Shown here in pieces: positions 1 to 8,403 of a stretch of 64,000 nt of DNA (within the stretch, counting starts at the first letter, position 1; each line of letters begins with the position of its first letter). Below the pieces are notes generated by a model that was not told the DNA's origin, made no database searches, and was given only the letters and a program-made list of their open reading frames with translations. This DNA is from Halorubrum salinum (GTDB lineage Archaea > Halobacteriota > Halobacteria > Halobacteriales > Haloferacaceae): positions 62,001-126,000 of the forward strand of contig NZ_JANHDO010000001.1 of NCBI RefSeq assembly GCF_024494575.1. Direction: 5' to 3'. The position numbers and the translations under genes were made by a program.

Positions 1-699
1 GAGCGAGTCGACACAGACGATTCGGATGGGCCACTCGCCCTCTTCGTGTTCTCCCGCGAGCTCCTTGGCCTTCTCCGCGAGGAGGATCTGGTGGTTGGAG
101 TTGAACGCCTTCGCGACGTGGATCTGGTCTAAGAACGCCTCGACGAGCTCCTCCATCGCCTCCTCGTTTCCGGGCGTGCCTTCGATCTCGCGCCGTTCCA
201 TCTCCTCGGCGAGGATCTCGTCGTCGAGCCCGCGAACCATGTCGTCGATCCGCTCCGGCCGGAACGTGTCCTCGGAGTCGACGAAGATACAGCCGCCGTC
301 GAGTCCGCCGTTCTCCGGCGGAAGCTGCACGTTGACGGCCATCTGATGCGTGACCTGCGACTTGCCGGACCCGAACTCGCCGTACACCTCGGTGATCGAT
401 TGGGTCTCTATCCCCCCGCCGAGCAGATCGTCGACCTCGTCGATCTGCCACGAGAGCTTCCCGATCTCCTGCCGGCGCTCCAACACGGTCGCTCCCGTCT
501 CGAACCCGCCGACGTCGGCCGCGTCGCGGGCGGCGTTGATGATGTCCGCCGCCGAGGACTCGCCGATGTCGGCGGTGTTGGACATCTCGCCGGGGCTCGC
601 GACGGCGATCGACTGATAGCTCTCGAACCCGTTCTCGACGAGCTTGTCTGCGGTCGCGGGGCCGACGCCGGGGAGGTCTTCGAGTTCGTCTTCAGGCAT
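1..699 (-). CDS. radA: DNA repair and recombination protein RadA (C-terminus cut by window edge)
   Basis: RadA is the archaeal RecA/Rad51 recombinase that forms filaments on single-stranded DNA and drives strand exchange. The 233 residues present begin [20 protein letters not shown], a helix-hairpin-helix domain (about residues 5-60). They continue into the ATPase core with Walker A GEFGSGKS at 107-114 and Walker B IVCVDSL at 227-233, exactly where the window ends; about 110 residues are missing. The start ATG (697-699) is supported by a TATA-like box 27-32 nt upstream and by the conserved HhH beginning. The gene is monocistronic as far as visible. No intein interrupts the part seen. RadB is excluded because RadB lacks the N-terminal HhH domain. 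Confidence 0.97.
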   Translation of the reverse strand, partial: MPEDELEDLPGVGPATADKLVENGFESYQSIAVASPGEMSNTADIGESSAADIINAARDAADVGGFETGATVLERRQEIGKLSWQIDEVDDLLGGGIETQSITEVYGEFGSGKSQVTHQMAVNVQLPPENGGLDGGCIFVDSEDTFRPERIDDMVRGLDDEILAEEMERREIEGTPGNEEAMEELVEAFLDQIHVAKAFNSNHQILLAEKAKELAGEHEEGEWPIRIVCVDSL

Positions 700-725
700 G
701 TACGCCTTCCTTGCTCGCCATCGGG

Positions 726-731
726 TATAAA
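726..731 (-). promoter_or_regulatory. TATA box of radA
   Basis: The minus strand reads TTTATA here, ending 27 nt before the radA ATG. This is the spacing expected when transcription starts at or next to the start codon, so the radA mRNA is probably leaderless. Confidence 0.7.
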
Positions 732-921
732 GACTGGTTTACACCCTAGTGAAAGTGAAAATCCAGCGCCCCGCCGTCGCTCGACGATGTGACATCCCTC
801 GAACGGCTTCACGGTTGGCGCGTACCCGGATCCGCTGGCGAAACTGGTCGTGTGTCGCACCGCGATCACCCCTCTCCGTGACTCATCTCCCCCCCAACTC
901 CCGGCGTCCCCGCGGCCTTCC

Positions 922-1422
922 TCAGAACCCGACGCGACGGACGTAGCCGAGATCACGGATCTCGACCAGCAGTTCGCCGGGAAGGTCGGCGTCCGTTATG
1001 ACGTACAGCTTCGGGTCGTCGGTGAACTCGGGATCCTCGCTCAGAACCTGCCGGATCGAGACGCCGTGATCGGCCAGAATCCCCGTTACCTCGGCGACGA
1101 TGCCGGCCTCGTCGGCGGCCGCGACCTCGATAGTGAGCACCGTGAGATCGAGCACCGGTGCGAGATCCATCAGGCTCGGCACCGACGAGATGTTCGTGAA
1201 GATACGCTTCAGCTCCGGATCGTCTAAGATCGCGTCCGTCGTCGAGTCGACCACGCGCCGATCGACGTCGAGTTCGCGCGCGATCCCGGTGTACGGGATC
1301 TCGATGCCGCCGGAGACCACGCGCCCCTCTTCGTTGACCGAGAAGCCACGCTCCAAGAAGAGCCGGATGACGGCCTGCTGGCTGGGTGACCCCTCGAACT
1401 TTTCGAGGATCTCGTCGAACAT
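922..1422 (-). CDS. HTH-ACT domain regulatory protein (amino-acid metabolism regulator family, COG2150-like)
   Basis: A 166-residue protein with an N-terminal winged-helix-like part (about 1-75, with 'GIARELDVDRRVVDSTTDAI' resembling a helix-turn-helix) and a C-terminal ACT domain (about 92-166, 'VLTIEVAAADEAGIVAEVTG...GVSIRQVLSEDP'). ACT domains bind small ligands, usually amino acids, so the protein probably senses an amino acid and regulates transcription or an enzyme. The family is widespread in Euryarchaeota but poorly characterised. A GTTAAACC element (1451-1458) lies 29-36 nt upstream of the ATG on the minus strand. Downstream of radA's promoter, convergent with no gene. The ligand cannot be read from sequence. 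Confidence 0.8.
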   Translation of the reverse strand: MFDEILEKFEGSPSQQAVIRLFLERGFSVNEEGRVVSGGIEIPYTGIARELDVDRRVVDSTTDAILDDPELKRIFTNISSVPSLMDLAPVLDLTVLTIEVAAADEAGIVAEVTGILADHGVSIRQVLSEDPEFTDDPKLYVITDADLPGELLVEIRDLGYVRRVGF

Positions 1423-1587
1423 TCGTTACTCCGGCTGGTCCCCGCTCGGTGTTAAACCGTCGGGTGCGCCGGAGCGGCAACTCGCCTGAGCGCCGGACCG
1501 ACGCGGCTCCGGTTCCGCCGAGCCTCCCACGACCACTTTCGCCCCGCCACCCGACCGTTTTTAGCCGATGCCGCCGAATCTCACCCC

Positions 1588-3813
1588 GTGTCAGAGCCGT
1601 CGCATCTGCGGTTCTTCCCATACGAGGAGCCGTACCCGAACCAGCGCGAGGCGATGGACAGGGTCGCCAACGCGCTGGACCGCGGACAAGACGTGCTGTT
1701 CGAGGGCGCACCCGGTACGGGGAAGACCCTCTCCGCGCTCGTGCCCGCGCTCGAACACGCGAGGGAGCACGACCGCACGGTGGTCATCACCACCAACGTC
1801 CACCAGCAGATGCGCCAGTTCGTCGAGGACGCCCGCGCCATCACGCGCGAGGAGCCCATCCGCGCGGTCGTGTTCAAGGGTAAGTCCTCGATGTGTCACA
1901 TCGACGTGGACTACCAGGAGTGTCAGACCCTCCGCGACACCACCCGCGACTTGGTCGAGACCGAGAGCGAGGTCCGCGAGCTTGAGGCGCGCCAGCGCGA
2001 GCTGTTGTCCGAGAGCCGCGAGGGCGACGCGGGCGCGGCGGAGGCGCGCGAGTCGGTCATGGAGGCGCTCGACGAGCTGGAAGACGAGATCGACGAGTAC
2101 GAGACCGCCAACGTCTGTGCGCACTACCGGAACAACCTCACGCGCGACACCGAGGAGTTCTTCGCGTGGCTCTTCGACGACGTGCGCACGCCGGAAGACG
2201 TGTACGCGTACGCGGACGAGCGCGAGCTGTGCGGCTACGAGCTGTTGAAAGAGGGCATGGAGGGCGTCGATCTCGTCGTCTGCAACTACCACCACCTGCT
2301 CGATCCGCAGATCAGAGAGCAGTTCTTCCGGTGGATCGACCGCGACCCCTCGGAGATCGTGACCGTGTTCGACGAGGCGCACAACGTCGAGGACGCCGCC
2401 CGCGACCACGCGACTCGGACGCTGACCGAGAACACTCTCGACGCCGCCCTCGACGAACTGGCGGAGAGCGACGACTCGCGCGCCGAGGCTGCCGAGCACG
2501 TGGTCCGCGCGTTCCGCGACGCGCTCGCGGAGACCTACGACGAGGCGCTCGGGTTCGGCGACCGCGACTCTGTCGGCGAGGCGTGGGAAGACGTGTCGAT
2601 CGCGAACGACGACCGCCGCGACGACCTCACGCTCGCCTTCCTCCGTCAGTACGAGGGCGCGGGAATCGACACCGAGACCGAGCTCGCGGTCCAGCTCGGG
2701 CAGGCGATAGACGAGGAGTACGAGCGGCGCTACCGGGACGGCGAGACGACGACACGCAGCGAGTCGCAGACGCTTCAGGTCGCTCGGTTCGTCTCGACGT
2801 GGATGGACGAGGGGACGGAGCTCGGACAGTACCCCGTCGTCTCGGTCCGCCGCGACGCGGCGACGGAGGAGGTGTACGGGCGCGCGGAGCTGTACACCTG
2901 CATCCCTCGCCGGGTCACCGAACAGCTGTTCGACGAGGTCGCCGCCTCGGTGCTGATGAGCGCGACGCTTCGCCCCTTCGACGTCACCGAGGAGGTGCTC
3001 GGGCTGTCCGACGCCGCGTCGATCGCCTACGGGATGGCGTACCCCGAGGCGAACCGCCGGACGTTCGCGGTGGACGTTCCGCCGCTGTTCTCCTCGGAGC
3101 GCAACGATCCGGAGACGCAGGAGACCGTGGCCGCCCTCCTTCGGGACGCGATCCGGTTCACGCCCGGGAACACCCTCGCCTTCTTCCCCTCGTACGCCGA
3201 AGCGGAGCGGTACTACGAGCGCCTCGGCGGCGGGGGTGGCGGAGCCGGCGGAGGCAGGGGCGGCAGCGCGTCCGACCCCGGCACCGCGGACCTCGGCGAC
3301 CTCTACCTCGACGGTCCCGGCGAGGACGAAGAGCGGCTCCGCCAGCGGTTCGTCGAGAGCGAGAACGCGACGCTTTTCACCTCGCTGTGGGGGACGCTCG
3401 CCGAGGGCGTGAGCTTCGACGCCGACGACGCCCGGACGGTCGCGGTCGTCGGCGTCCCCTACCCGCATCTCTCCGACCGGATGGAGGCGGTTCAGGCGGC
3501 GTACGACAGGGCGTTCGCCGACCGCGACCGCAGCCGCGATCCGGGGTGGACGTACGCGGTCGAGGTCCCGACGATACGCAAGACTCGACAGGCGCTCGGA
3601 CGGGTCGTCCGGGGGCCCGACGACTTCGGGGTTCGGATCCTCGCCGACCGCCGCTACACGACGGCGGACATGGGGAAGTACTCGGTCCGCGGGTCGTTCC
3701 CGCCCGAGGAACGCGAGGAACTGATCGACGTCGACCCGACGAAGCTGAAGTTCGCGATGCTGAACTTCTACGGCGACCACGACGCGTACGACGGGCCGCC
3801 GCCGGAGCCGTGA
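1588..3813 (+). CDS. Rad3/XPD/DinG-family superfamily 2 DNA helicase
   Basis: A 741-aa SF2 helicase related to XPD. Walker A APGTGKT is at 41-47, the DEAH box at 262-265, and the C-terminal helicase motif 'RQALGRVVRGPDDFGVRILAD' is typical of the Rad3 group. Cysteines at 103, 112, 177 and 215 (the last in CGYELLKE) are placed like the 4Fe-4S ligands of XPD, so an iron-sulfur cluster is likely. The family unwinds DNA 5'-3' in repair. Translation probably starts at GTG 1588: GTTTTTA at 1557-1563 gives leaderless spacing, and the family motif near the N-terminus (FPYEEPYPNQREAM) follows at once. An unusual glycine-rich insert lies around residues 548-561. The exact DNA repair role in haloarchaea is uncertain because several Rad3 paralogs exist. 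Confidence 0.92.
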   Translation: MSEPSHLRFFPYEEPYPNQREAMDRVANALDRGQDVLFEGAPGTGKTLSALVPALEHAREHDRTVVITTNVHQQMRQFVEDARAITREEPIRAVVFKGKSSMCHIDVDYQECQTLRDTTRDLVETESEVRELEARQRELLSESREGDAGAAEARESVMEALDELEDEIDEYETANVCAHYRNNLTRDTEEFFAWLFDDVRTPEDVYAYADERELCGYELLKEGMEGVDLVVCNYHHLLDPQIREQFFRWIDRDPSEIVTVFDEAHNVEDAARDHATRTLTENTLDAALDELAESDDSRAEAAEHVVRAFRDALAETYDEALGFGDRDSVGEAWEDVSIANDDRRDDLTLAFLRQYEGAGIDTETELAVQLGQAIDEEYERRYRDGETTTRSESQTLQVARFVSTWMDEGTELGQYPVVSVRRDAATEEVYGRAELYTCIPRRVTEQLFDEVAASVLMSATLRPFDVTEEVLGLSDAASIAYGMAYPEANRRTFAVDVPPLFSSERNDPETQETVAALLRDAIRFTPGNTLAFFPSYAEAERYYERLGGGGGGAGGGRGGSASDPGTADLGDLYLDGPGEDEERLRQRFVESENATLFTSLWGTLAEGVSFDADDARTVAVVGVPYPHLSDRMEAVQAAYDRAFADRDRSRDPGWTYAVEVPTIRKTRQALGRVVRGPDDFGVRILADRRYTTADMGKYSVRGSFPPEEREELIDVDPTKLKFAMLNFYGDHDAYDGPPPEP

Positions 3814-3886
3814 GAGGGCGGTCGACCACCCGGTCCGCGGGCCTTTCGGTGTGACTGCACTACCTCCGCGACCGCGGCGACGGGTC

Positions 3887-4261
3887 TCACCCGGGCATCG
3901 ACGCCAGAAGCACGCCGATCCCGAGCACGATGATCCCGAGAAGTGTCGTGATCACCGCGTGTATCGCCGTCATCACGACGACCGCGCGGCGGGGCTGGTC
4001 GTAGCTCCACGCGAACATGACGCCGTCGACGAGGAGCGCGAGGGGGACGAGAAGCGCCTCGGTGACCGAGAACGCCCCGCCGACGACGCCGATCACCGCC
4101 GGAAGCGGACCGATGTAGAGCGCCCTCCGGGGGTCGACGTCGCCGAGGACGTTCCGCGCGGCGAGGTGGGCGGTGACCGAGAGGAACGCGGCGAACACGA
4201 GCGTCGTGCCCAACACCGATATCGGCGTGACCGCCTGAAGCGGGACCGCTTGAAGGCTCAT
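3887..4261 (-). CDS. Small four-helix membrane protein, haloarchaeal conserved type
   Basis: A 124-residue, mostly hydrophobic protein with about four predicted membrane segments (roughly 12-35, 48-68, 70-88, 97-121) and short loops. I do not recognise a functional motif; it resembles uncharacterised integral membrane proteins common in haloarchaea. It converges on the Rad3-type helicase gene and is followed upstream by tbp on the same strand. A GGTAAAAG element (4281-4288) just upstream (CTTTTACC on the minus strand) is a plausible TATA box. No function is proposed. Confidence 0.7.
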   Translation of the reverse strand: MSLQAVPLQAVTPISVLGTTLVFAAFLSVTAHLAARNVLGDVDPRRALYIGPLPAVIGVVGGAFSVTEALLVPLALLVDGVMFAWSYDQPRRAVVVMTAIHAVITTLLGIIVLGIGVLLASMPG

Positions 4262-4367
4262 GGCCGATGTACGAACCAGCGGTAAAAGTGATCTCGGTCT
4301 CGACGCGGCCTCCTGACCGGCCTCGGACCCGCCGCGGCCGCCGAACCGGGCGTCTCCCGCGACCCGC

Positions 4368-4925
4368 TTACCCGAGCAGGCCGAGTCCGTCCAGTTCCTC
4401 GGTGATCACGTCGACGGCGGCGGCCGCGTCGTCGGGGCTCGTCCCACCGGTGATGACCAGCTTCCCGCTGCCGAAGAGCAGCGCCACGACGTCCGGATCG
4501 TCGATCCGATAGACGAGACCGGGGAACTGCTCCGGTTCGTACTCGATGTGTTCGAGTCCGAGGCCGATCGCGATCGCGTTCAGGTTGAGGTCCTCGCCGA
4601 GGTCGGCGGAGGTGACGATGTTCTGTACCGTTATCTCGGGGTCGCCGACGGGGATCTGTAGCGCGCGGAGCTCCTCGAAGACGATGTCGAGGCTCTCGTG
4701 GACGGCGTCGATGGAGTTCGCCCCGGTACAGACGATCTTGCCGGACCGGAAGATGAGCGCGGCCGACTTCGGATCGGTCGTGCGGTAGACGAGCCCGGGG
4801 AACTGCTCGGGGTCGTAGTCGGCACCTTCGAGATCCATCGCGACGCGCTGGAGATCGAGTTCCTGGTCGATCCCCGTGGAGGCAACGACGTTCTCGATCG
4901 TGATCGTTTCCTTCGGGTCGGCCAT
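4368..4925 (-). CDS. tbp: TATA-box-binding protein
   Basis: A general transcription factor that binds the TATA element and, with TFB, recruits RNA polymerase. The 185 residues form the two-fold repeated TBP saddle: each half carries the same 'EQFPGLVYR' segment followed by 'SGKIVCTGA' or 'SGKLVITGG'. The N-terminus MADPKETITIENVVASTG is typical of haloarchaeal TBPs. A GTG immediately before the ATG could add one residue, but ATG 4923-4925 sits at leaderless distance from a CTTTTTATTC element. Haloarchaea often have several tbp genes; this one, in a housekeeping setting with a full-length standard sequence, is probably the main one. Confidence 0.97.
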   Translation of the reverse strand: MADPKETITIENVVASTGIDQELDLQRVAMDLEGADYDPEQFPGLVYRTTDPKSAALIFRSGKIVCTGANSIDAVHESLDIVFEELRALQIPVGDPEITVQNIVTSADLGEDLNLNAIAIGLGLEHIEYEPEQFPGLVYRIDDPDVVALLFGSGKLVITGGTSPDDAAAAVDVITEELDGLGLLG

Positions 4926-4950
4926 CACTGGTTCGACGAACGCTCGAAAT

Positions 4951-4960
4951 GAATAAAAAG
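4951..4960 (-). promoter_or_regulatory. TATA-like element between tbp and the divergent methyltransferase gene
   Basis: The minus strand reads CTTTTTATTC, centred about 30 nt before the tbp ATG. The same AT-rich block lies about 52 nt before GTG 5012 of the plus-strand gene, so one AT-rich site may serve both directions. It also argues against translation of the divergent gene from ATG 4949, which would lie inside this box. Confidence 0.6.
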
Positions 4961-5011
4961 GTGGCTAGTCGAACCGCTACGCTCTTGCGACCGGCCGCCG
5001 GACGCCGTGGC

Positions 5012-6121
5012 GTGTACTGGCTCGAACTCGCGGGAGAAGAGGACGCGTTCGCAGCGTACGAGGCGTCGACCGCGGCCGCCGGCGTCGACCTCCTCGCGCC
5101 GGGGATCGCGAGCGCGGGGAGCCTCGGCAGCACCGAGGGCGCGAACGCCTCGCCGGTTCGGCGGCTGGCGTACACCCGCGCGGCCCACGAGGCGGTCGCC
5201 CGGGCCGACGCCGACCTCGACGCGGCGGTCGCCGCGCTGGAGGCCGCGCCCATCGACCGGACCGGAACGGTGGCCGTCAGGGCTCGGAACGTCAGGAACA
5301 CCACCGCCGTCTCGACGAACGCGGCCGAGCGCGCGCTCGGTGACGTCCTCGTCGCCCGCGGCTTCGCGGTCGACCTCGACGACCCCGACCACGTCCTCCG
5401 CGCGCTGTTCGCCGCCGGCGACCGCCCCGACCACGCGGCGGTCGCGGGCGCGGACGGCGGCGACGCGTCCGTCTGTGCGCTGGGGTGGACGGCGACCGAG
5501 GCCGACCGCGACTTCGCCCCGAAACCGACCGACCGACCGTTCTTCCAGCCGGGGAGCATGGCCCCGGCGGACGCCCGGGCGTACGCCAACCTCGCGGGTG
5601 CAGCATCCGGGCGCACGCTCCTCGATCCGATGTGCGGGACGGGCGGGCTGCCGCTCGAGGCCGGACTCGTCGGTGCCGACGTCGTCGCCTGCGACGCGCA
5701 GTCGAAGATGGTCCGCGGGACGCGTCGGAACTTTCGCGAGTACCTGGACCCGCCCCCCGCCCTCCGAGGCGACGAACGCGACCGAGGCGACGGACGCACG
5801 ATGGAGGACTGGGCCGACCGTCCCGCGTGGCACGTCGCGCGCGGCGACGCCACCGATCTGCCGGTGCGCGCCGACGCCGTCGACGGGGTCGCCTTCGACG
5901 CGCCGTACGGTCGACAGTCGAAGATCGCTCGCCACGAGCTAGCAGACCTCGTCTCCGGCGCGCTCGCGGAGGCCGCGCGGGTCGCTCCCCGCGCGGTCGT
6001 GGTCGCAGACAGGGACTGGCGCGCCGAGGCGCGCGCGGCCGGCTGGACGGTCGACGCCGTTTTCGAACGCCGGGTCCACCGGTCGCTGACGCGCCACGTG
6101 CTCGCGCTCGACCGCGAGTGA
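5012..6121 (+). CDS. tRNA (guanine-N2) methyltransferase of the Trm11/Trm-G10 family
   Basis: A SAM-dependent methyltransferase predicted to modify guanosine 10 of tRNA. The C-terminal half carries the Rossmann motif 'LLDPMCGTGGLPLEAGLVGADVVACD' and the catalytic loop FDAPYGRQSKI, the equivalent of (D/N)PPY. The N-terminal half is the region expected to hold a THUMP-type RNA-binding domain. An upstream ATG at 4949 is in frame, but homologous proteins start with M-Y-x-LELxGEEDAFA. I therefore choose GTG 5012, which gives exactly this beginning (369 aa) and avoids translating through the TATA element. Alanine in place of the first proline of the catalytic loop is a visible deviation from the consensus. 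Confidence 0.88.
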   Translation: MYWLELAGEEDAFAAYEASTAAAGVDLLAPGIASAGSLGSTEGANASPVRRLAYTRAAHEAVARADADLDAAVAALEAAPIDRTGTVAVRARNVRNTTAVSTNAAERALGDVLVARGFAVDLDDPDHVLRALFAAGDRPDHAAVAGADGGDASVCALGWTATEADRDFAPKPTDRPFFQPGSMAPADARAYANLAGAASGRTLLDPMCGTGGLPLEAGLVGADVVACDAQSKMVRGTRRNFREYLDPPPALRGDERDRGDGRTMEDWADRPAWHVARGDATDLPVRADAVDGVAFDAPYGRQSKIARHELADLVSGALAEAARVAPRAVVVADRDWRAEARAAGWTVDAVFERRVHRSLTRHVLALDRE

Positions 6122-6273
6122 GCGCCGTCCCACGGCGATTCCGGGCGGCGAGACCGTCCCGTGAGTGAACTCCCGCCCGGCGAAAACGCGGCTGTGAGGC
6201 TCGCAGACGGCTCGCTTCAGTTTCACCCGCCCTGCGGGCAACGATTAAGTAGACGGCCTGACGTGGTGTGGAC

Positions 6274-7401
6274 ATGACCGGGGACGCCGGCGGCGACATG
6301 CTGTCGTGGGACGAGTCGGTGTTCCGCGACGAGTCCGTCTTCGAGATCGACCACGTCCCCGAGACGTTCCGGCACCGCGAGAGCCAACTAGAGAGCTTAA
6401 AATACGCGCTTCGACCCGCAGTCCGCGGGTCCCGCCCGCTCAACACGGTGGTGCGCGGCCCTCCGGGGACGGGCAAGACCACCGCGGTCCAGAAGCTGTT
6501 CGGCGAACTCGGCACCCGCACCGACGTCCGGACCGTTCGGGTCAACTGTCAGGTCGACTCGACCCGGTACGCCGTCTTCTCGCGGCTGTTCGAGGGGATA
6601 TTCGACTACGAGCCGCCCTCCTCCGGGATCTCCTTCAAGAAGCTGTTCGGCCAGATCACGGACCGACTCGTCGAGGAGGACGACGTCCTCGTCGTCGCTC
6701 TCGACGACGTGAACTACCTCTTTTATGAGAACGAGGCCTCAGACACCCTTTACTCGCTTCTGCGTGCCCACGAGGCACACTCCGGCGCGAAGATCGGTGT
6801 CATCGTCGTCTCATCCGATCTCGGCCTCGACGTGATCGACAACCTCGACACCCGCGTGCAGTCGGTGTTCCGCCCCGAGGAGGTGTACTTCCCCGTGTAC
6901 GGCGCGGCAGAGATCTACGACATCCTCTCGGAGCGCGCGAAGCGCGGCTTCCACGACGGCGTCATCGGCGACGGCGAACTGGAGCGCGTCGCCGACCTCA
7001 CCGCCGACAGCGGCGACCTCCGCGTCGGGATCGACCTGCTCCGCCGGGCCGGACTCAACGCCGAGATGCGCGCCTCGAAGACGATCGCCACCGAAGACGT
7101 CGAGTCGGCGTACGACAAATCGAAGCACGTCCACCTCTCGCGGTCGCTCCGGGGGATCTCGGAGTCCGAGCGCGACCTCGTCCGCGTGCTCGCCGAACAC
7201 GACGGGAAGCGCGCCGGCGAGGTGTACGAGGCGTTCCACGACGAGACCGACCTCGGGTACACCCGCTACTCCGAGATCGTCAACAAGCTGGACCAGCTCG
7301 GCGTGATCGACGCCGAGTACGCCGACGTGGACGGCCGCGGACGCTCCCGCGAGATCTCTCTCGCGTACGACGCCGAGGCGGTGTTAGACCGGCTGGAGTG
7401 A
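6274..7401 (+). CDS. Orc1/Cdc6-family AAA+ replication initiator paralog
   Basis: A 375-residue AAA+ ATPase of the archaeal Orc1/Cdc6 family, which recognises origins and loads the MCM helicase. Walker A GPPGTGKT is at 62-69, Walker B 'VVALDDVNYLF' is at 140-150 with Asp where many family members have Glu. Sensor 1 is around 'VIVVSSDL', a predicted arginine finger lies in 'LDTRVQSVF', and the C-terminal about 85 residues form the winged-helix DNA-binding domain. ATG 6274 is preferred over GTG 6268 because it fits a weak TATA-like GATTAAG upstream. Haloarchaea carry many paralogs, and I see no origin-recognition-box repeats nearby, so this copy need not mark an active origin. Confidence 0.92.
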   Translation: MTGDAGGDMLSWDESVFRDESVFEIDHVPETFRHRESQLESLKYALRPAVRGSRPLNTVVRGPPGTGKTTAVQKLFGELGTRTDVRTVRVNCQVDSTRYAVFSRLFEGIFDYEPPSSGISFKKLFGQITDRLVEEDDVLVVALDDVNYLFYENEASDTLYSLLRAHEAHSGAKIGVIVVSSDLGLDVIDNLDTRVQSVFRPEEVYFPVYGAAEIYDILSERAKRGFHDGVIGDGELERVADLTADSGDLRVGIDLLRRAGLNAEMRASKTIATEDVESAYDKSKHVHLSRSLRGISESERDLVRVLAEHDGKRAGEVYEAFHDETDLGYTRYSEIVNKLDQLGVIDAEYADVDGRGRSREISLAYDAEAVLDRLE

Positions 7402-7438
7402 CTCGTCAGCCCTCTCCGGCCTCGACCCCGATCTATCC

Positions 7439-7468
7439 TATCCTGCTCTGTCCTATCCTGCTCTGTCC
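7439..7468 (+). repeat. Two perfect 15-bp tandem repeats in a pyrimidine-rich tract
   Basis: The unit TATCCTGCTCTGTCC occurs twice without a break, with a partial third copy (TATCC) at 7434-7438 and a degenerate continuation to about 7485. It lies between the orc and rpiA genes on a strand that is almost entirely C and T. It may be slipped-strand expansion or part of a transcription end; it is noncoding. Confidence 0.8.
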
Positions 7469-7530
7469 CGCTCCGCTCTGATCCGCCGCGCGCCGACGCC
7501 TTTTCAATCACCCCCGCCGACTCTGGAGTC

Positions 7531-8295
7531 ATGAAGACGAGCGGCGGGAGCAACGCGGCGAAGCGCAGGGCCGGCGAGTCGGCGGCGGCGGCGGTCGACG
7601 ACGGCGACGTGGTCGGGCTCGGGACCGGCTCGACGGCCGCACACGCGATCCGCCGGCTCGGCGAGCGCGTCGACGCCGGACTCGACGTACGCGGCGTGCC
7701 GACCTCCTTCGCGAGCCGCGAACTCGCCGCCGATCAGGGGATCCCGCTCGTGGACCTCGATCGGGCGGTCGGCCCGGACGCACCCGGGATCGACCTCGCG
7801 ATAGACGGCGCAGATCAGGTGGTCACTGTCGCCGAGAGCGGCGGTGGTGCCGGCGAACACACCGGCGGCACCGGCTCTCTCGGTCCGGCGAACGCGCTCG
7901 TCAAGGGCGGGGGTGCCGCTCACGCCCGCGAGAAGCTCGTCGACACGGCCGCGGACCGGTTTCTCGTCGTCGCCGACCCCTCGAAGGAGACGGCGGTGCT
8001 GGATCGGCCCGTTCCAGTCGAAGTGCTCCCGGCTGCCCGGTCGGTCGTCGCCGAGGCGGTACGGTCGGCCGGCGGCGACCCGGAGCTTCGCGCGGCGGAG
8101 CGGAAGGACGGCCCGGTCGTCACCGACAACGGGAACCTCGTGATCGACTGCACGTTCGGCGGCATCGCGGACCCGAGCGCGCTGTCGGCGACGCTCTCCG
8201 GGACGCCGGGCGTCGTCGAACACGGCCTCTTCGTCGACCTCGCAGACGAGATCCACGTCGGGACCGAGACGGGTGTGCGAGTCGTGACGCGATGA
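7531..8295 (+). CDS. rpiA: Ribose-5-phosphate isomerase A
   Basis: Converts ribose 5-phosphate to ribulose 5-phosphate, supplying ribose for nucleotides in archaea that lack an oxidative pentose phosphate branch. The 254 residues show the RpiA motifs: GLGTGSTA near residue 30 (phosphate-binding loop), 'IDLAIDGADQV' (active-site Asp), 'KGGGAAHAREKLVDTAADRFLVVADPSK' and a C-terminal acidic metal-free fold. Length is slightly above bacterial RpiA (about 220-230) because of a Gly/Glu-rich insert near residue 105 (ESGGGAGEHTGGTG). The start ATG follows a CTTTTCAATC box by about 27 nt. The gene converges with the histone-fold-like gene. Confidence 0.95.
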   Translation: MKTSGGSNAAKRRAGESAAAAVDDGDVVGLGTGSTAAHAIRRLGERVDAGLDVRGVPTSFASRELAADQGIPLVDLDRAVGPDAPGIDLAIDGADQVVTVAESGGGAGEHTGGTGSLGPANALVKGGGAAHAREKLVDTAADRFLVVADPSKETAVLDRPVPVEVLPAARSVVAEAVRSAGGDPELRAAERKDGPVVTDNGNLVIDCTFGGIADPSALSATLSGTPGVVEHGLFVDLADEIHVGTETGVRVVTR

Positions 8296-8403
8296 CCGAC
8301 CGCCGCGTGACTACGTCGACCGGCTCCGTACGCGGACGGTCGCGTCGCTCGCGGATGCAGGCCAGTACGACAAAATAATCGACGGACCGCGAACGCGTCC
8401 GTC

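Noticed and set aside
1591-3780. A 729-codon open frame antisense to the Rad3-type helicase
   Set aside because: Shadow frame of a real helicase gene: no motif, basic Val/Arg-rich composition, no promoter.
4949-5011. Upstream ATG for the tRNA methyltransferase gene
   Set aside because: It would start inside the AT-rich TATA element shared with tbp, and the first 21 residues (MNKKVASRTATLL...) do not resemble the family; GTG 5012 does.
6100-7500. Replication origin next to the Orc1/Cdc6 gene
   Set aside because: No ORB-like inverted repeats, no long AT-rich unwinding element and no other replication gene nearby. Orc paralogs away from origins are usual in haloarchaea.
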